Assembly: GCA_946902875.1 (NCBI GenBank)
Contig: OX336337.1
Span: 4,092,001-4,156,000, forward strand
Length of the DNA: 64,000 nt
Source: Nematopogon swammerdamellus
Taxonomy: Eukaryota; Arthropoda; Insecta; Lepidoptera; Adelidae
Direction of reading: 5' to 3'
Below, in pieces: positions 44,201 to 56,200 of the stretch (positions within the stretch are counted from its first letter, which is position 1; the number at the start of each line of letters is the position of its first letter). The notes beneath the pieces were generated by a model. The model had not been told where the DNA came from and did no database searches. It saw only the letters and a program-made list of their open reading frames with translations. The position numbers and the translations under genes are program-made.

Positions 44201-47200
44201 TACGTAAACCATTTTTTGGCACGGTTGGCTACATCACCAACAACATCCGCGACACCCATAACACCTTGGTGAGCTAGGTGCCATATCAGTGCCTCCCTTT
44301 GGTTGTGCCGGCTGCACTGAACTGGACGGAAAAAACAAACTATGTATTTACATAAACCTTTCGACCGACTGTTCATTCAGTGCGGTGGTACCGACCCGGG
44401 TGGGTTACACCCTACCACCTAGTAAGGTAAGAAGGGAAGGGACCTACAATTTTCGTGGAATCCGAACCATGGTCAGCCTCGCCAACGGGCGCACGGTCAC
44501 CCATCCAAGTTCCGACTGCGCCCAGGTGTGCTTATGATCAGATTCGACACCGAGGCTGACAAATTTGTTCACTATGCAGCCAAAGAAAGACAGCGAAGAA
44601 AAATGTGCCACTCTTCAGTCAACCAATTCAACTCAGAATTTGAAATATTAAGAAGCTGTGTGATGTAGGTATAGTCTTCGAGTTTCTACAATACAACAGC
44701 AGGGAGGGGTGGAACTAGCGAGCCATCATGAGGACGTACAATGTTACTGTCCACTATTATTATCTACAATGTAGATAATAATAGTGGACAGTCTGATGAA
44801 TGATGTAGGTTCTACATCATTCATCAGAACTATTATTATCTCAAAATATTTGAGATAATAATATAATTGTCTATAATAGATATAATTGTGTGAACTTGCA
44901 GCTGCATATCACCACCATTTAGGGTGTATGTGTAAGGCTAGAACAGGTATGGACGTAAAAAAGGTATGGACGCCGGACTGGCAAATAGGATGGTGTGGAT
45001 CTAAGCTTGCGATGGCTTCACCGAACATATCCGGGCCCATCGGCAGTAGAGGAGGGTATTAATCGAGGTCGGGACTAGCGAGTTGTATGAGAACTAGCGT
45101 CGCCGAGTTGCGGGGAGCGGAGTGTACTTACCGATGATAAGATATTCCACTATTGTGCACACTAAACTTGGCTGTAGTGTTTTTACACGTAAACACAGAG
45201 CATGCGGGCACTTTAAACAGGTTTTTGCGAACGCGGCCGATGACAGACTGACGGGCCAGCGCGCGACCGTCCATACAAAACAAACAATAAAAGCTTTTGC
45301 TTATATTGTGTTACGCTGGCGAGGATAGGGTTCGGAGTCCATACTTTTTTTATCGTTCTAGGTGTAAGGTTTGGTATGAATAAATGGTAACTCCAGCCCT
45401 CTTAATCAGTACATATTCAGCCCTTATAACTACTGTTCCCAATAATAACGCAAATATAACGCTACTATAACGCAGTTAAACGGCAATGTGAACTTAAAAC
45501 TGAATAATTTGTGCCCATTTAAGAGTTGTACTGGTTGAATAAGCGGCTACTCAGCTTTTGTACAGCTAGCGTATTCAGCTTTAAGTATCCGCGAAATTCG
45601 TTGTCCAGCTGCTATACAGCCTCTGTGTGCTACTTGGGTGGTAACTGACTGGTGCCAAGGACTATTAGCTGCCTGCAATGAGTGACAGACAGACAAGAGT
45701 TACAGCTCACAAGACATTGTGTGCACCGCTCTCACCTGGTGCGCGAGCGCGCGCGCGGAGGCGGCGGGCGAGTCGCGCGCGGCGGAGGCGGCGGCGAGCG
45801 CGCGGTGCACGACGCGCACGGCGCGCGCCGCCGCGCTCCCTTCCCCGCGCACCACCGCACCCCACCACGTCTCGCCCACGGCGGCGCCTCCCCCCGACAC
45901 CTGCACTCACAATCGAAATGGCTCGTTTCGCACTTAATTCCCAGTCACAGCTAATTCCCTCCCACCCCCTCCGGGATAGGCGATATACAACGTGTCACAA
46001 AACTCAACGTCAAGCGGGAACCAGGGAGTAGGCCAGTTTATGAATACCCAGGGAAAAATAAGAAAAAAAATCAGAGTCATTTGTTTTTTATGACATGAGC
46101 ATTTTTTGAAAAACGTTGAAAATTTACATTTTAGGTACTACGACTACAAATTTGCAAATATAATTGTTCAAATGTTTATATTGGAAGCCTAAATAACTCT
46201 GCTATTGATAACTATCCCAAATAAAACCAGAATGCCTGTAGTTTTACCAAAAAACATTCAGTTAAATTTTTTTCTAAAAAAATAAATGACTCAGTTTTTT
46301 TTTCTTGTTTTTCCCTGGATAGTCATAAACTGGCCTACTCCCTGGTTCCCGCTTGACGTTGAGTTTTGGGACACGTTGTATGTAGTCCCAACCTGAGGGG
46401 CTGATGACCGGACTGACATATTATATCGTACTTCTAAGTAGAATATAGCAGTTTTCAAGGCAAACGCCATTAACATTCAAGCGGCGAGTGGCCGAGTGGT
46501 TTGAGGATCGGCTTCTCATGCGAGAGGTCCGCGGTTCGAATCCGGTCGGCGTGTACCAATGAGTTTTTTTTGACGAAAAAATTTAAGTACATACCTACAC
46601 CTGCTGCTTCACCGTACGGAACCGGTGTAAAACTGTAGTTCCCTTCCCTTGCCTCTTACTAGGTGGTAGGCTCAAATTGTAGCCGACTGGGTTGATACCA
46701 CCGTACTGGATGTAAGATGGCCGCATCGCAGCCTCGGTTGTGTTCTCCTCTAGTCCAGTATAGCTAGCAATCCAGGGAAGTCTCCGAAGGAAGGTTATAT
46801 TTGCTGGTCAGAGCATGCGCTTTGGCCCCTCTGACTCAGCCACCCATACCGAATTATATAAAAAAAAAACAGTTGTTTCCAAGGACAATAGCTGTTTTTA
46901 TGACTGTTATATAATATGTAGGTAATGGTTGGTGAAGGTGCAATATTTGTTGGCAAAAATATCATTTTTATACCAGAGTATGCAAAGTGTATTCATTACG
47001 TTGACAGAACATAACCCGCACACTTGGTGAGAGAAAGTCAAACGGATGTAAAAACAGAAATTTAGCAAAATTATGTTTATCAAGGAAACTTAAAAATAAT
47101 TGTGATCCCCACGGCAACAGTAAGTAAGGATACTCACGTTCTCGACGCCAAAGTCTCCTTTTACAAAAGGACTCCCGGACATCAGCTTCCTCCAGAGACT

Positions 47201-50200
47201 CAGTATCGGCTTTACGCTCCCTGAATCCTCCTTCGTGTGGTTAAAGCTCATCGCTGCATTCAGATCTGCAGATTTGTAAACTTTTAGGAATATATTCACC
47301 ATTACGTCTCTCCATTTTTGATTGGCGGAGACCTAGCGTCATCTTAATTTGATACTTAAGAGAGTTTTAAGGAATTTAAGGGTCAATGGACGTATATTGA
47401 GCACGACAACTCACTCACTCACATAACTGGCGCCTAGAAAAAGAAAAGAAAGATTTCGGTTTTTAAGGACTTCCGGCGGCCTTCTTGTCCCAGGCGGCGC
47501 GCCGTTGCCCGCCAGCCCGAGCTGCGCCGGAGTGTCGCTCAGCGGGAACGTGCTCAGAGCCGAGTTGTACACCTGTATGAATCAACAGACAACAGGAGCG
47601 CTCACCCCTCAGCGTGTCGAGCACGTAGCCGGCGGCCTTCTTGTCCCAGGCGGCGCGCGCGTTGCCCGCCAGCCCGAGCTGCGCCGGAGTGTCGCTCAGC
47701 GGGAACGCGCTCAGAGCCGAGTTGTACACCTGTATGTATCAACATATTTTATTAGGTGAAATGAAAAATAACTATGTACATAGGTGCAGGTGCTTAGGTT
47801 ATGGATAAAACTAAATGGAGGTGGTGGGATTAGGTTTGAGTTTCTCATAACAGAGATTCATGCCTAAAATACAAACCCAATGAACTGGTGTGAAGGTTGA
47901 GTGTCGAAATTTCATACTTTTTATGTATTTAGTTCGACGCTGCGCTTCATTACTTTGCTGGTGGGTGTGGGTGAGCTAGCCAAGCGACCAGACCCTAATC
48001 AAAGAGAGATAATATAGTTATTTTCGCATTTAGCGAAAATACCCTGGTTTTCGCATTACCCTGGTTCCTTACTGGTCGTGACTATAACAGATTGATGCAA
48101 GCTGAAACGTAACGCATGCTTGAGAACTACCACAGAGTGGCCACTAGTCTACCTCGATTGACACCCTCCTCTACTGCCAATGAGCTATGTTCGGTGAAGC
48201 CATCGCAAAGCTCAGTTCGACCACTTCTATGAACACATAGAACGATATATTTCTTTATTTGAACCTATACCTAAGCCATTGCTGTTTCTGAAGGCTAAAA
48301 GCTGTCTCCGTCACATCACCTTCGAGGTCAACGTTGGAGAAAATGCCATCAGTGGCAGTCAAATCTCGCGTTGGGACTTCGGTTGGAAGAACGGGTCGAA
48401 GCCTAGACGTCAGTAAAATCTGCATGAGCCTGTTGTTTATGTATGCATTGTATTGTTATGCAAAGCCCAGTGTTCATGAAACCGTCATTGAAGTCTCCGA
48501 TTAGCATGAGAGTCGAGAGTCAGACCATTAGGTTCCGTTCTCACCTCTCTGAGGTAAGGAACACAAAACCTGTTTGGTTCGGTTAGGTTGGTTAGTGTGG
48601 GTACTAGCCTGTAGTTGCTTAGCGAAGGGCAGCGTGGTGTTGAGCCCGCGCGGCGTCCAGGCGTGCGCGAGCGCCTGCTCGCCGAGGTTCTCGCGCACGA
48701 GCGCGGCGAGCGCGGCGGCGTCGGGCGCGCGCGACACGCGGCCCGCGTACAGCGCCTCCACCAGCCCCGCCGCGCACGCGCCGCCCGCCGCCACCACCGA
48801 GTGCGCGGCAGACACGTCCCCCCACTCCCACTCGTACCACTGGCTCCAGCCTGAGCACAGCACATAGTTCACGATAGGTGGATTGTTGTAAAATTGGACC
48901 ATAAAAAAAAGACTACGAAAACGTACAAACAAAGTTCCAGTGGCGGGGCAAGACCTAAATTTGATGTGGGCTAGATATATTTTGCGAGGCCCTCTCTGGT
49001 GGCATGGATTTTATGGATTTTCACTGTTGAAATGGATTTCCGGTATACTGATCAAATCAAATATTGTTATCAGCATACCTTTCGTCGATAAAAGTAAACA
49101 ATCAAATTGGAATAATACAGCCTTCACTGCCTCTGTCCTGCGTTCCCATCTTGTGTCTGATAAAGGCTTTATAGTAAGCTTTAGTTTGCCTTTGATTAAG
49201 TCTAAACATGTTTACTCGGGGTCTCTTTTAATAGGTCTAGCTGAATATTTTTCATGATTCAAAGCTGCATGAACTTTCGAGGCGCGAGGCCCCACGGGCC
49301 GCGAGGCCGTGGGCGGTCGCCCACGTCGCCCACGCCTTGCGCCGCCTCTGCAAAGTTATCAGTGAGAAGTATTCGCATGGTATGTAGTTCTGACGGGAAC
49401 AAGGTGTAATCGCCTTTTGTGTAGCCGCTATAGTGTAATGTAGGCAAGGCAACCATGTCAGTGTCGTTATGGTTATTTCAAAGGGACAAAACCACACTCT
49501 CCCTTTTCCCATAAAATACTATTGTCCTTGAGCGGAGTACAGATCATAAGAACTTCTTATTAAGAAGCCAAAACAGGAATGGAAGCTTTCTTTGTTTCCA
49601 GAACGAGGTTTCTGGTATTTTTTGCATGTCGATGGTCGACTGAATCAAGTTTCTCACTCGCCCACACGTACTACCGCGATGTCGGCCCATCACACCTCGG
49701 GGAACTAGGACCCACATCAATGGTCGTTATTAATTTGGCACGTGGCTGACCTTGCGGCGTGTAGGCGCGTCGCTCCTGCGCGACGGCATGCAGCAGCGCG
49801 AGGCAAAACAGCATGCGCACCACCTTCACGTCCTGGCTCTCCGCGCCGCCCCACGCCGCCAGCGTCTGCATCACGTTGTTCCGCACGCCCTCCGGTGCCT
49901 GCGCACACTTCTCATACAGTACTCAACGTATTCGTCGGGTTGGACAGGGGCGTGCTCATCTTAGTCCTTAGAACAGTACAGACAGATAAGAGGAAGGTGT
50001 TGAACTCAGCCTGCGATGCCTTCACCGAAAATATCCGGGCGCACTGGCAGTAGACGGTGTCAATCGAGGTCGGGACTAGCGAGTGGCCACTCTGAGTTCT
50101 CCAGCACGCGTTACGTTTCGGCTCGCGGCAAGCAATCTTCAGCTAGTCTGCGATGACTAGGATGCGGAGAACCACCAGTCCCGCTCTCTACCTATCCATA

Positions 50201-53200
50201 TTCTGCAGGATGCCTCCAGTGACGCTTCCGAAGCTCTCTCCATATAGGTATGAGCTTAGCGTCGACCTTGGCAGGCCTAGGTTCTTGAAGAAACTATAGA
50301 GCGACTTCGCTGATAGTCCTCTTGCTCCGACTTCCTCAGTGAAGAGATAATATTTTGTTGTATAGCGCGGTTTTCCCAACCGTTCACTTCGAAAGAATGC
50401 GGCGCACACCCTCCGCTCTCCGCCTCCACCGTACTGACGGGCAATTGCGGTGGCGGCGGAGAGCGGAGGGTGCGCGCCGCATTCTTTCGAAGTGAACAGT
50501 TGAGAAAACCGCGCTATATATACTGGTATTTTAGTCAGACACATATGAAATCACTCTCTCAATGCTACATTATTCAGAACACAAAGAAGAATATCACCTC
50601 AAGCAGAACATTGACGCAAGTGTTGGCGATGAGCGGGGGAATCTCGCGCTCCTCCGAGACCACCCACAGCCGGAACTCAGGGTCGAATTCTTCCTCCTAC
50701 AAACCAGATCACGTTGTGAAATTCGCAGAATTCAAATTGCAGAATCTTTGGACCTTAACATAATTTTTTTAAATATTTTTTTTTGTGGTTCTGTCATAGG
50801 CCCCATTTCACCTTCGACTAAAATGTTTTTGCCAGCTAACTACATTCAAATGTATGAGCAATGTCGCTTTACCGACAAATAACTGTTGGTCTGTCGTCAG
50901 CCTCAGTAGCTCAGTGGTGCGGTCGGTCGACTGTTGTAAGCAACCCTGTTTTTTTTTTATTGAAACTGACACGGTTGGCTACATCACCTACAACATCCGT
51001 GATGTCAGCCCATAACACCGGGTGAACTTGGTGCCACGTCAGTGCTTCCCTTCGGTCGTGCCGGCAGTACTTGGATGGGTGACCGCTCGACCGTTGGAGG
51101 CTGACCGTGGTTCGTGGATTCCACGTAAAACTGTAGGTCCCTTCCTTTCTTACCTTACTATACTCCGTTCATCCTAGCAACTAATGCCGAGCGGTTTCTC
51201 GCTCTCGCAACGGTTATTACTCTTCTTTACACAGGAAACAACGTTGTGTTTGTGAGTCATAGGTGTATGCGAAAGTCATCTCAAAACCATAACGGCGCGT
51301 GCGCCGCTGCGCCTGGGAGTTAGTGTTGCGTTTTTATTCTGAGAAGGTTTCAAGTAGCCAGATGCAGTCGGCCGGTCAGTCGACTCATTACATTCATAGC
51401 CTTTCCTACGCGTCATAATAATAACGTATTAATTGTTTTGCATATTTTGCACGTATTATTTTGAAGTTTTGTATATTATTTGTGTTAGTGGGTTAACTTA
51501 TCCACCTACAATAGAACGAACAGCTGAAGTAAGTAGATTAGGCACAACATTTAAAAAATATATATTTTTAATTTTAAATAATTTACAGTGAAAACATAAA
51601 TATTTTAACTTGATTCCAAGCAAAAAATAAAAGCACACCGAGGGTTCCGTATCGTGATGTCATGGTCAGCGCCACTCACGCCATCTATGGATTAGTTAAA
51701 ATACTTCATACTGTTTTCGGTAGATGGCGCGCATACACTTTTCTTTTTAGTTTCTTGTATGGGGACCCCGTGAATTTTTTATTTTATCTTATTTTTATTA
51801 TTTGCTTGTTATATCGCCCATAATAACACATATTCTGTGAAAATTTCAATGGGATACCTATTACGGTTCAAGAGATTCAGCCCTCGGACAGACAGACAGA
51901 CAGACGGCGTAGGCTTAGTAATAGGGTCCCGTACGACGGATACGGAACCGTAAAAACGATTAAATTTTCAGATTCTGGCATGTGCTAAAAATGTTAGTGG
52001 ACCTGCGGCTGCAGACAGAACGTGGTGACGAATGTCTGCAGATGTTCTGTGAAGGGCGCGGCGCCGAGTTGGAGCGCGAGCCAGCCGCCGCCGCGCGCCG
52101 CCTCGCGCAGCGCCGCCGCCAGCTCCCGCCGCCACTCCGCCTCCTCCTCACTCACCCAAACCTACAGTTGTTCACGTGACTACTTTACTGCCAGTCTGAA
52201 CTTGGCACGAGTGGTATTATGATCACATACATATATCCATACCACACGCTGTATTCCGACAATTTGGGGTAAGCAGAGCATGTATGTATGTATATGTATG
52301 TATGTATTCTTTATTGAACACCAATTAATAAAAATTTGGTACAAACAGGCGAGCTTAATTTTAGTAATCGGTGGTGTGAGTAATAAGAATGATAGAGCTG
52401 TTCTCACACAATTTATGTAATCCTAACACTTCACTCTATAGTAAAATCTCTATAGTCTGTGGTATCGTAGCACACATACATAGACACGTTAAACTTATAA
52501 GACACCTATTTTTTCGTTGGTGGTTAAAAATTACATGAGGTATTAGTAAGGTGGCTAATCGCAGGTCTCGTACTCATTTGAAACCTTCTCCTACATGCAG
52601 TGGGCCCAGATGTGTTCGGTGAAGCCATGGAGTGCCGTGTTCGTCACCTGCAGGCTTATCTATCACTTAGTTAGAGAGTTTTCTTCTAGGCCACCTCTAT
52701 AAGTTCGAGAGGTGTGTTGTTGTTGTTTGTTTTTGTGGTTGGCTCTAAGCCTGCATACTAGTCCTTCTTTTTTTTTTTTTATGTAATCCCGTATATGGGT
52801 GGCTGCGTCGGTGGGGCCAAAGCGCATGCTCCGACCAGCCAATATCACCTCCGAGAAGGTAGGTGCCATACCGGAGACTTCCCTGGATTGCTGGCTATAC
52901 TGGACTAGAGGAGAACACAACCGAGGCTGCTATGCGACCATCTTCCATCCATCTTACATCCATCTTGGTTGGGGATCTTCGCGCAAAACACCTTGACCTC
53001 CAGCCACCCCGGCCAGCCTATGTCCTCCGTGAAGGCTGTCGCCACGGCGACCACGGCGCGGCGGCTGGAGACCAGTGGCGGGGCAATACCTAAATTTGAT
53101 GTGGGCAATTTTGCGAGGCCCTCTCTGGTGGCACTAGAGGATGGCTTTTATGAATTTTCACTGTCGAAATGCATTTCCGCTGCATGAACTTTCGAGGCGC

Positions 53201-56200
53201 GAGGCCCCTTGGGCCGTGAGGCCGTCGCCCACGCCTTGCGCCGCCTCTGCTGGAGACCTTGAGAGATGTAGTGTATTAAACAATGAGATATTATTGCATA
53301 GTGAATGGATAGGAGACCTGTATGAGGTTGCGCTTGTGCCGCTGCGCGTGCGCGGCGAGCTGGTCGGCGGCGTGCGCGCCGAGCAGCAGCACGGGGCGCG
53401 GGGGCCGGCCCGCCGCCCCCGCGCCCACCCCCGCCCAGCGCGCGCCGCCCTCCACCCCGCCGCCGCTCTGCCGCCACCCGCCGCTCGCACCTGCACACAC
53501 ATACACCACATCACCACATTCACAATGCTGTTTATTCTGCCTCCACAGACCCTACTTATTTTTTTTTAATGGAAACTGACACTGTTGGCTACATCACCTA
53601 CTATATCCGTGATGTCAGCCCATAACACCGGGTGAACTTGGTGCAACGTTAGTGCTTCCCTTCGGTCGTGCCGGCTACACTGAACTGGACGAAAAACACA
53701 AACTATTTATATAGCCGGGTGGTACCAGCCCGGGCGGGTTAAACCCTACCACCTAGTAATATAAGAAGGGAGTCATATCCCTTAGTCGCCTTTTACGACA
53801 TACACGGGGAGAGATGCAGTGGGGCTATTCTTTTAAAGTACCGGCCCCACACGGTACATTTCTAAGTAAATTTGTTATGTACTCCGGTATGCGTGGCTGA
53901 AATCGGAGAGTTCAGACCACATGCACCGACCTGCCAATATCAACTCCGCGAGGGTGCCGCCACCACCACCATCATCGTCATCATCACCACCACCGGGTGG
54001 GTGACCGTCTGACCGTCTGACCGTTGAAGCTCGCTGCAGTTCGGGTGCCACGTAAAACTGTAGGTCTCTTCCCTTTATCAACCCGCAAGCAATCAACCCG
54101 TCCACCGTACCACCACACTGAATGAAGGTCGATCAAGGCGGCTATGAAAATAGTTAGATAGATAGATAGAAATACTTTATTGCTCCAAAACATTTTACAG
54201 TAACAAACGATAAGTAATTTACATGGGGGGCAAAGGCGGACTTATCCCTTACAGGGAAGTATTAATAGTTCGTGTTTAATGTTCAATTCAATGCAGCCGA
54301 CACGACATAAGTGGGTGATGTACCTGGGATTAGTAATAGGCCTCCATAAGAATACGGTGCGGTTTTAGGGCTTGTACTGAATGTGTTACCCAGAATGCTA
54401 GTGATGAGGGTTGAGAGAGTGGAGTGCAGGCTCTCCGGGCGGAGCGCCTGCACAGCCAGCACCGACTCGAAGGCGGTCAGGTGGAGACGCGCCACAGAGT
54501 GCAGGTCACCGCTGCCCATCAGAGCCTTCCATCCCTCGCCGCCGTCCAGTTTCAGCTTCTCGAATAACTCTGGCGCAGACACCTTAGAGGGGAACAAGCA
54601 TAATCTTGACATTCAAACAACACATCCAGAGATTGACTGATCGGAACCTGTTTAAGGGATAAGTTCACCTTTATTCTTAATTTTTTCTTAAACATTCGTA
54701 AGTACACTACACTTGAATTTGTCATATTTTGTTTTTACAATCTGGTTCGATTGCTGGCTCTTCTTTGTGGGTGTACCCAGAGCCAGCAAGAAACTTCGCA
54801 GGGGCTCTCTATAGTGAAATGAAGAGACTGAGCGTTATAAATGAAATAATCACAGACTACGGACCTTCAAGTTCGCAACAGCCGGAATATTTTCCTCAGG
54901 TATCCATGACAGTTTAGACTTCAAATCTCGAACGACGCCATCATCCATAGTCAATATAGTTCCTATGAAAATGTCCCATAGCTGAAACGAAAAAATATAT
55001 CCAAATTAAACCATATCACACTCAAAATATATATTACAACAATAAAAATGTGCAGTGGAAGGAAGACGCTTACATTTCTTGTACCCTTGATCGTTGTGGA
55101 ATACATTATCTTCAATCGTAAGATTTCTTCTCTAGCATTCATTAGGTTACCAGGGTTCATTAGGTTCACAAGGTTTAATAACTCTGAGATTCTGTTCAGA
55201 TGTGATGATCAAAGTGCGATTCAAGTAGAGTAGTGCACACAGGTAGTGCATGTGAATGGAATGTATCTCACTATTGTGCGGTCCGAAATGTGTGCGCGTA
55301 AATCACCTCATCGAAACGGGCTCCTAGAGTTCTTTTACTCTTTTACACAAATCCCACTGTCATTAGGAATAAGGAAACAACGCTGCTGGTGACGAAATCA
55401 GCACTCCATGGCTTCACCGAACACATCTGCTGTTGCAAGTAGGAAAAGATTCCAATCGAACACAAGACCAGCGATTGACCAATCTTGCTCTCTTATAACG
55501 CTCCGGAAATTTCAGCTCCCGTGAACCCCTCATGAGCTAGCTCTGCGTCAACTAGGACTTGAAGCAGGTCCAAGTTCAAAGAACAATTTCATAAAGGCTT
55601 ACCTTTCTCGGAATATGATCTTCATAGACGTGGCGAAGTAGGTGCAGGATGACCGTATACTTGTCCTGCTTGTGGAGAGACAATACGACTCGTTCCACCA
55701 CACGTGACGTCACATACTTCACTACACCTTCCGTGTCCAAGGCGTCCGGGTCATCAGCCATCTGTCAAGTTGTACATAGGTACAAACATTCTCATAGAAT
55801 TGACATTTTACTAGGAGGTAGCGTCTATTTATCCAGTCTGGAATTGCGTTGGAGGAATTCGTTCGAAACGACTGAGCGAGCACATTTTGTTAGTGTGCAG
55901 TGTACTTCACAACCAACGAAGTTAGAAACTCTGTTCTCCATCTTCAGTTGCGGATGTCTGCAGCTACTGTGGCTGTCTTGTGGCCTTAGTGTAGAACGTA
56001 GGCTGGCTGGGATAGCTGGAGGTCAAGGGGTTTTGCACGAAGGCACCCCAACCAAGAGGGGGTCCCTCAGGCAGGCAGGAAGCCACCCCTATAAAGAGCA
56101 ACAACAAACAAACCGTCCAGATTGGTACCACAGCACTAAATGCAGGTCCGGATAGGCCCACAAATTTTGCAATGCTTTATGTTTCGACAGAATCCTCACC

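Noticed and set aside
45678..46031. Plus-strand Arg/Ala-rich ORFs of 90-117 residues
   Set aside because: Antisense shadows of the dynein exon at 45736-45900.
46481..46560. Functional tRNA-Leu/Ser gene
   Set aside because: A and B boxes are present but the acceptor stem and 3' half do not close; it is the head of a SINE repeated elsewhere.
48574..48867. Plus-strand ORFs over a dynein exon
   Set aside because: Antisense shadows of the exon 48609-48850, caused by its high GC content.
52965..53050. Minus-strand [10 protein letters not shown] as a dynein exon
   Set aside because: The same sequence recurs at 37340, 55990 and 61560; it is a LINE-derived repeat.
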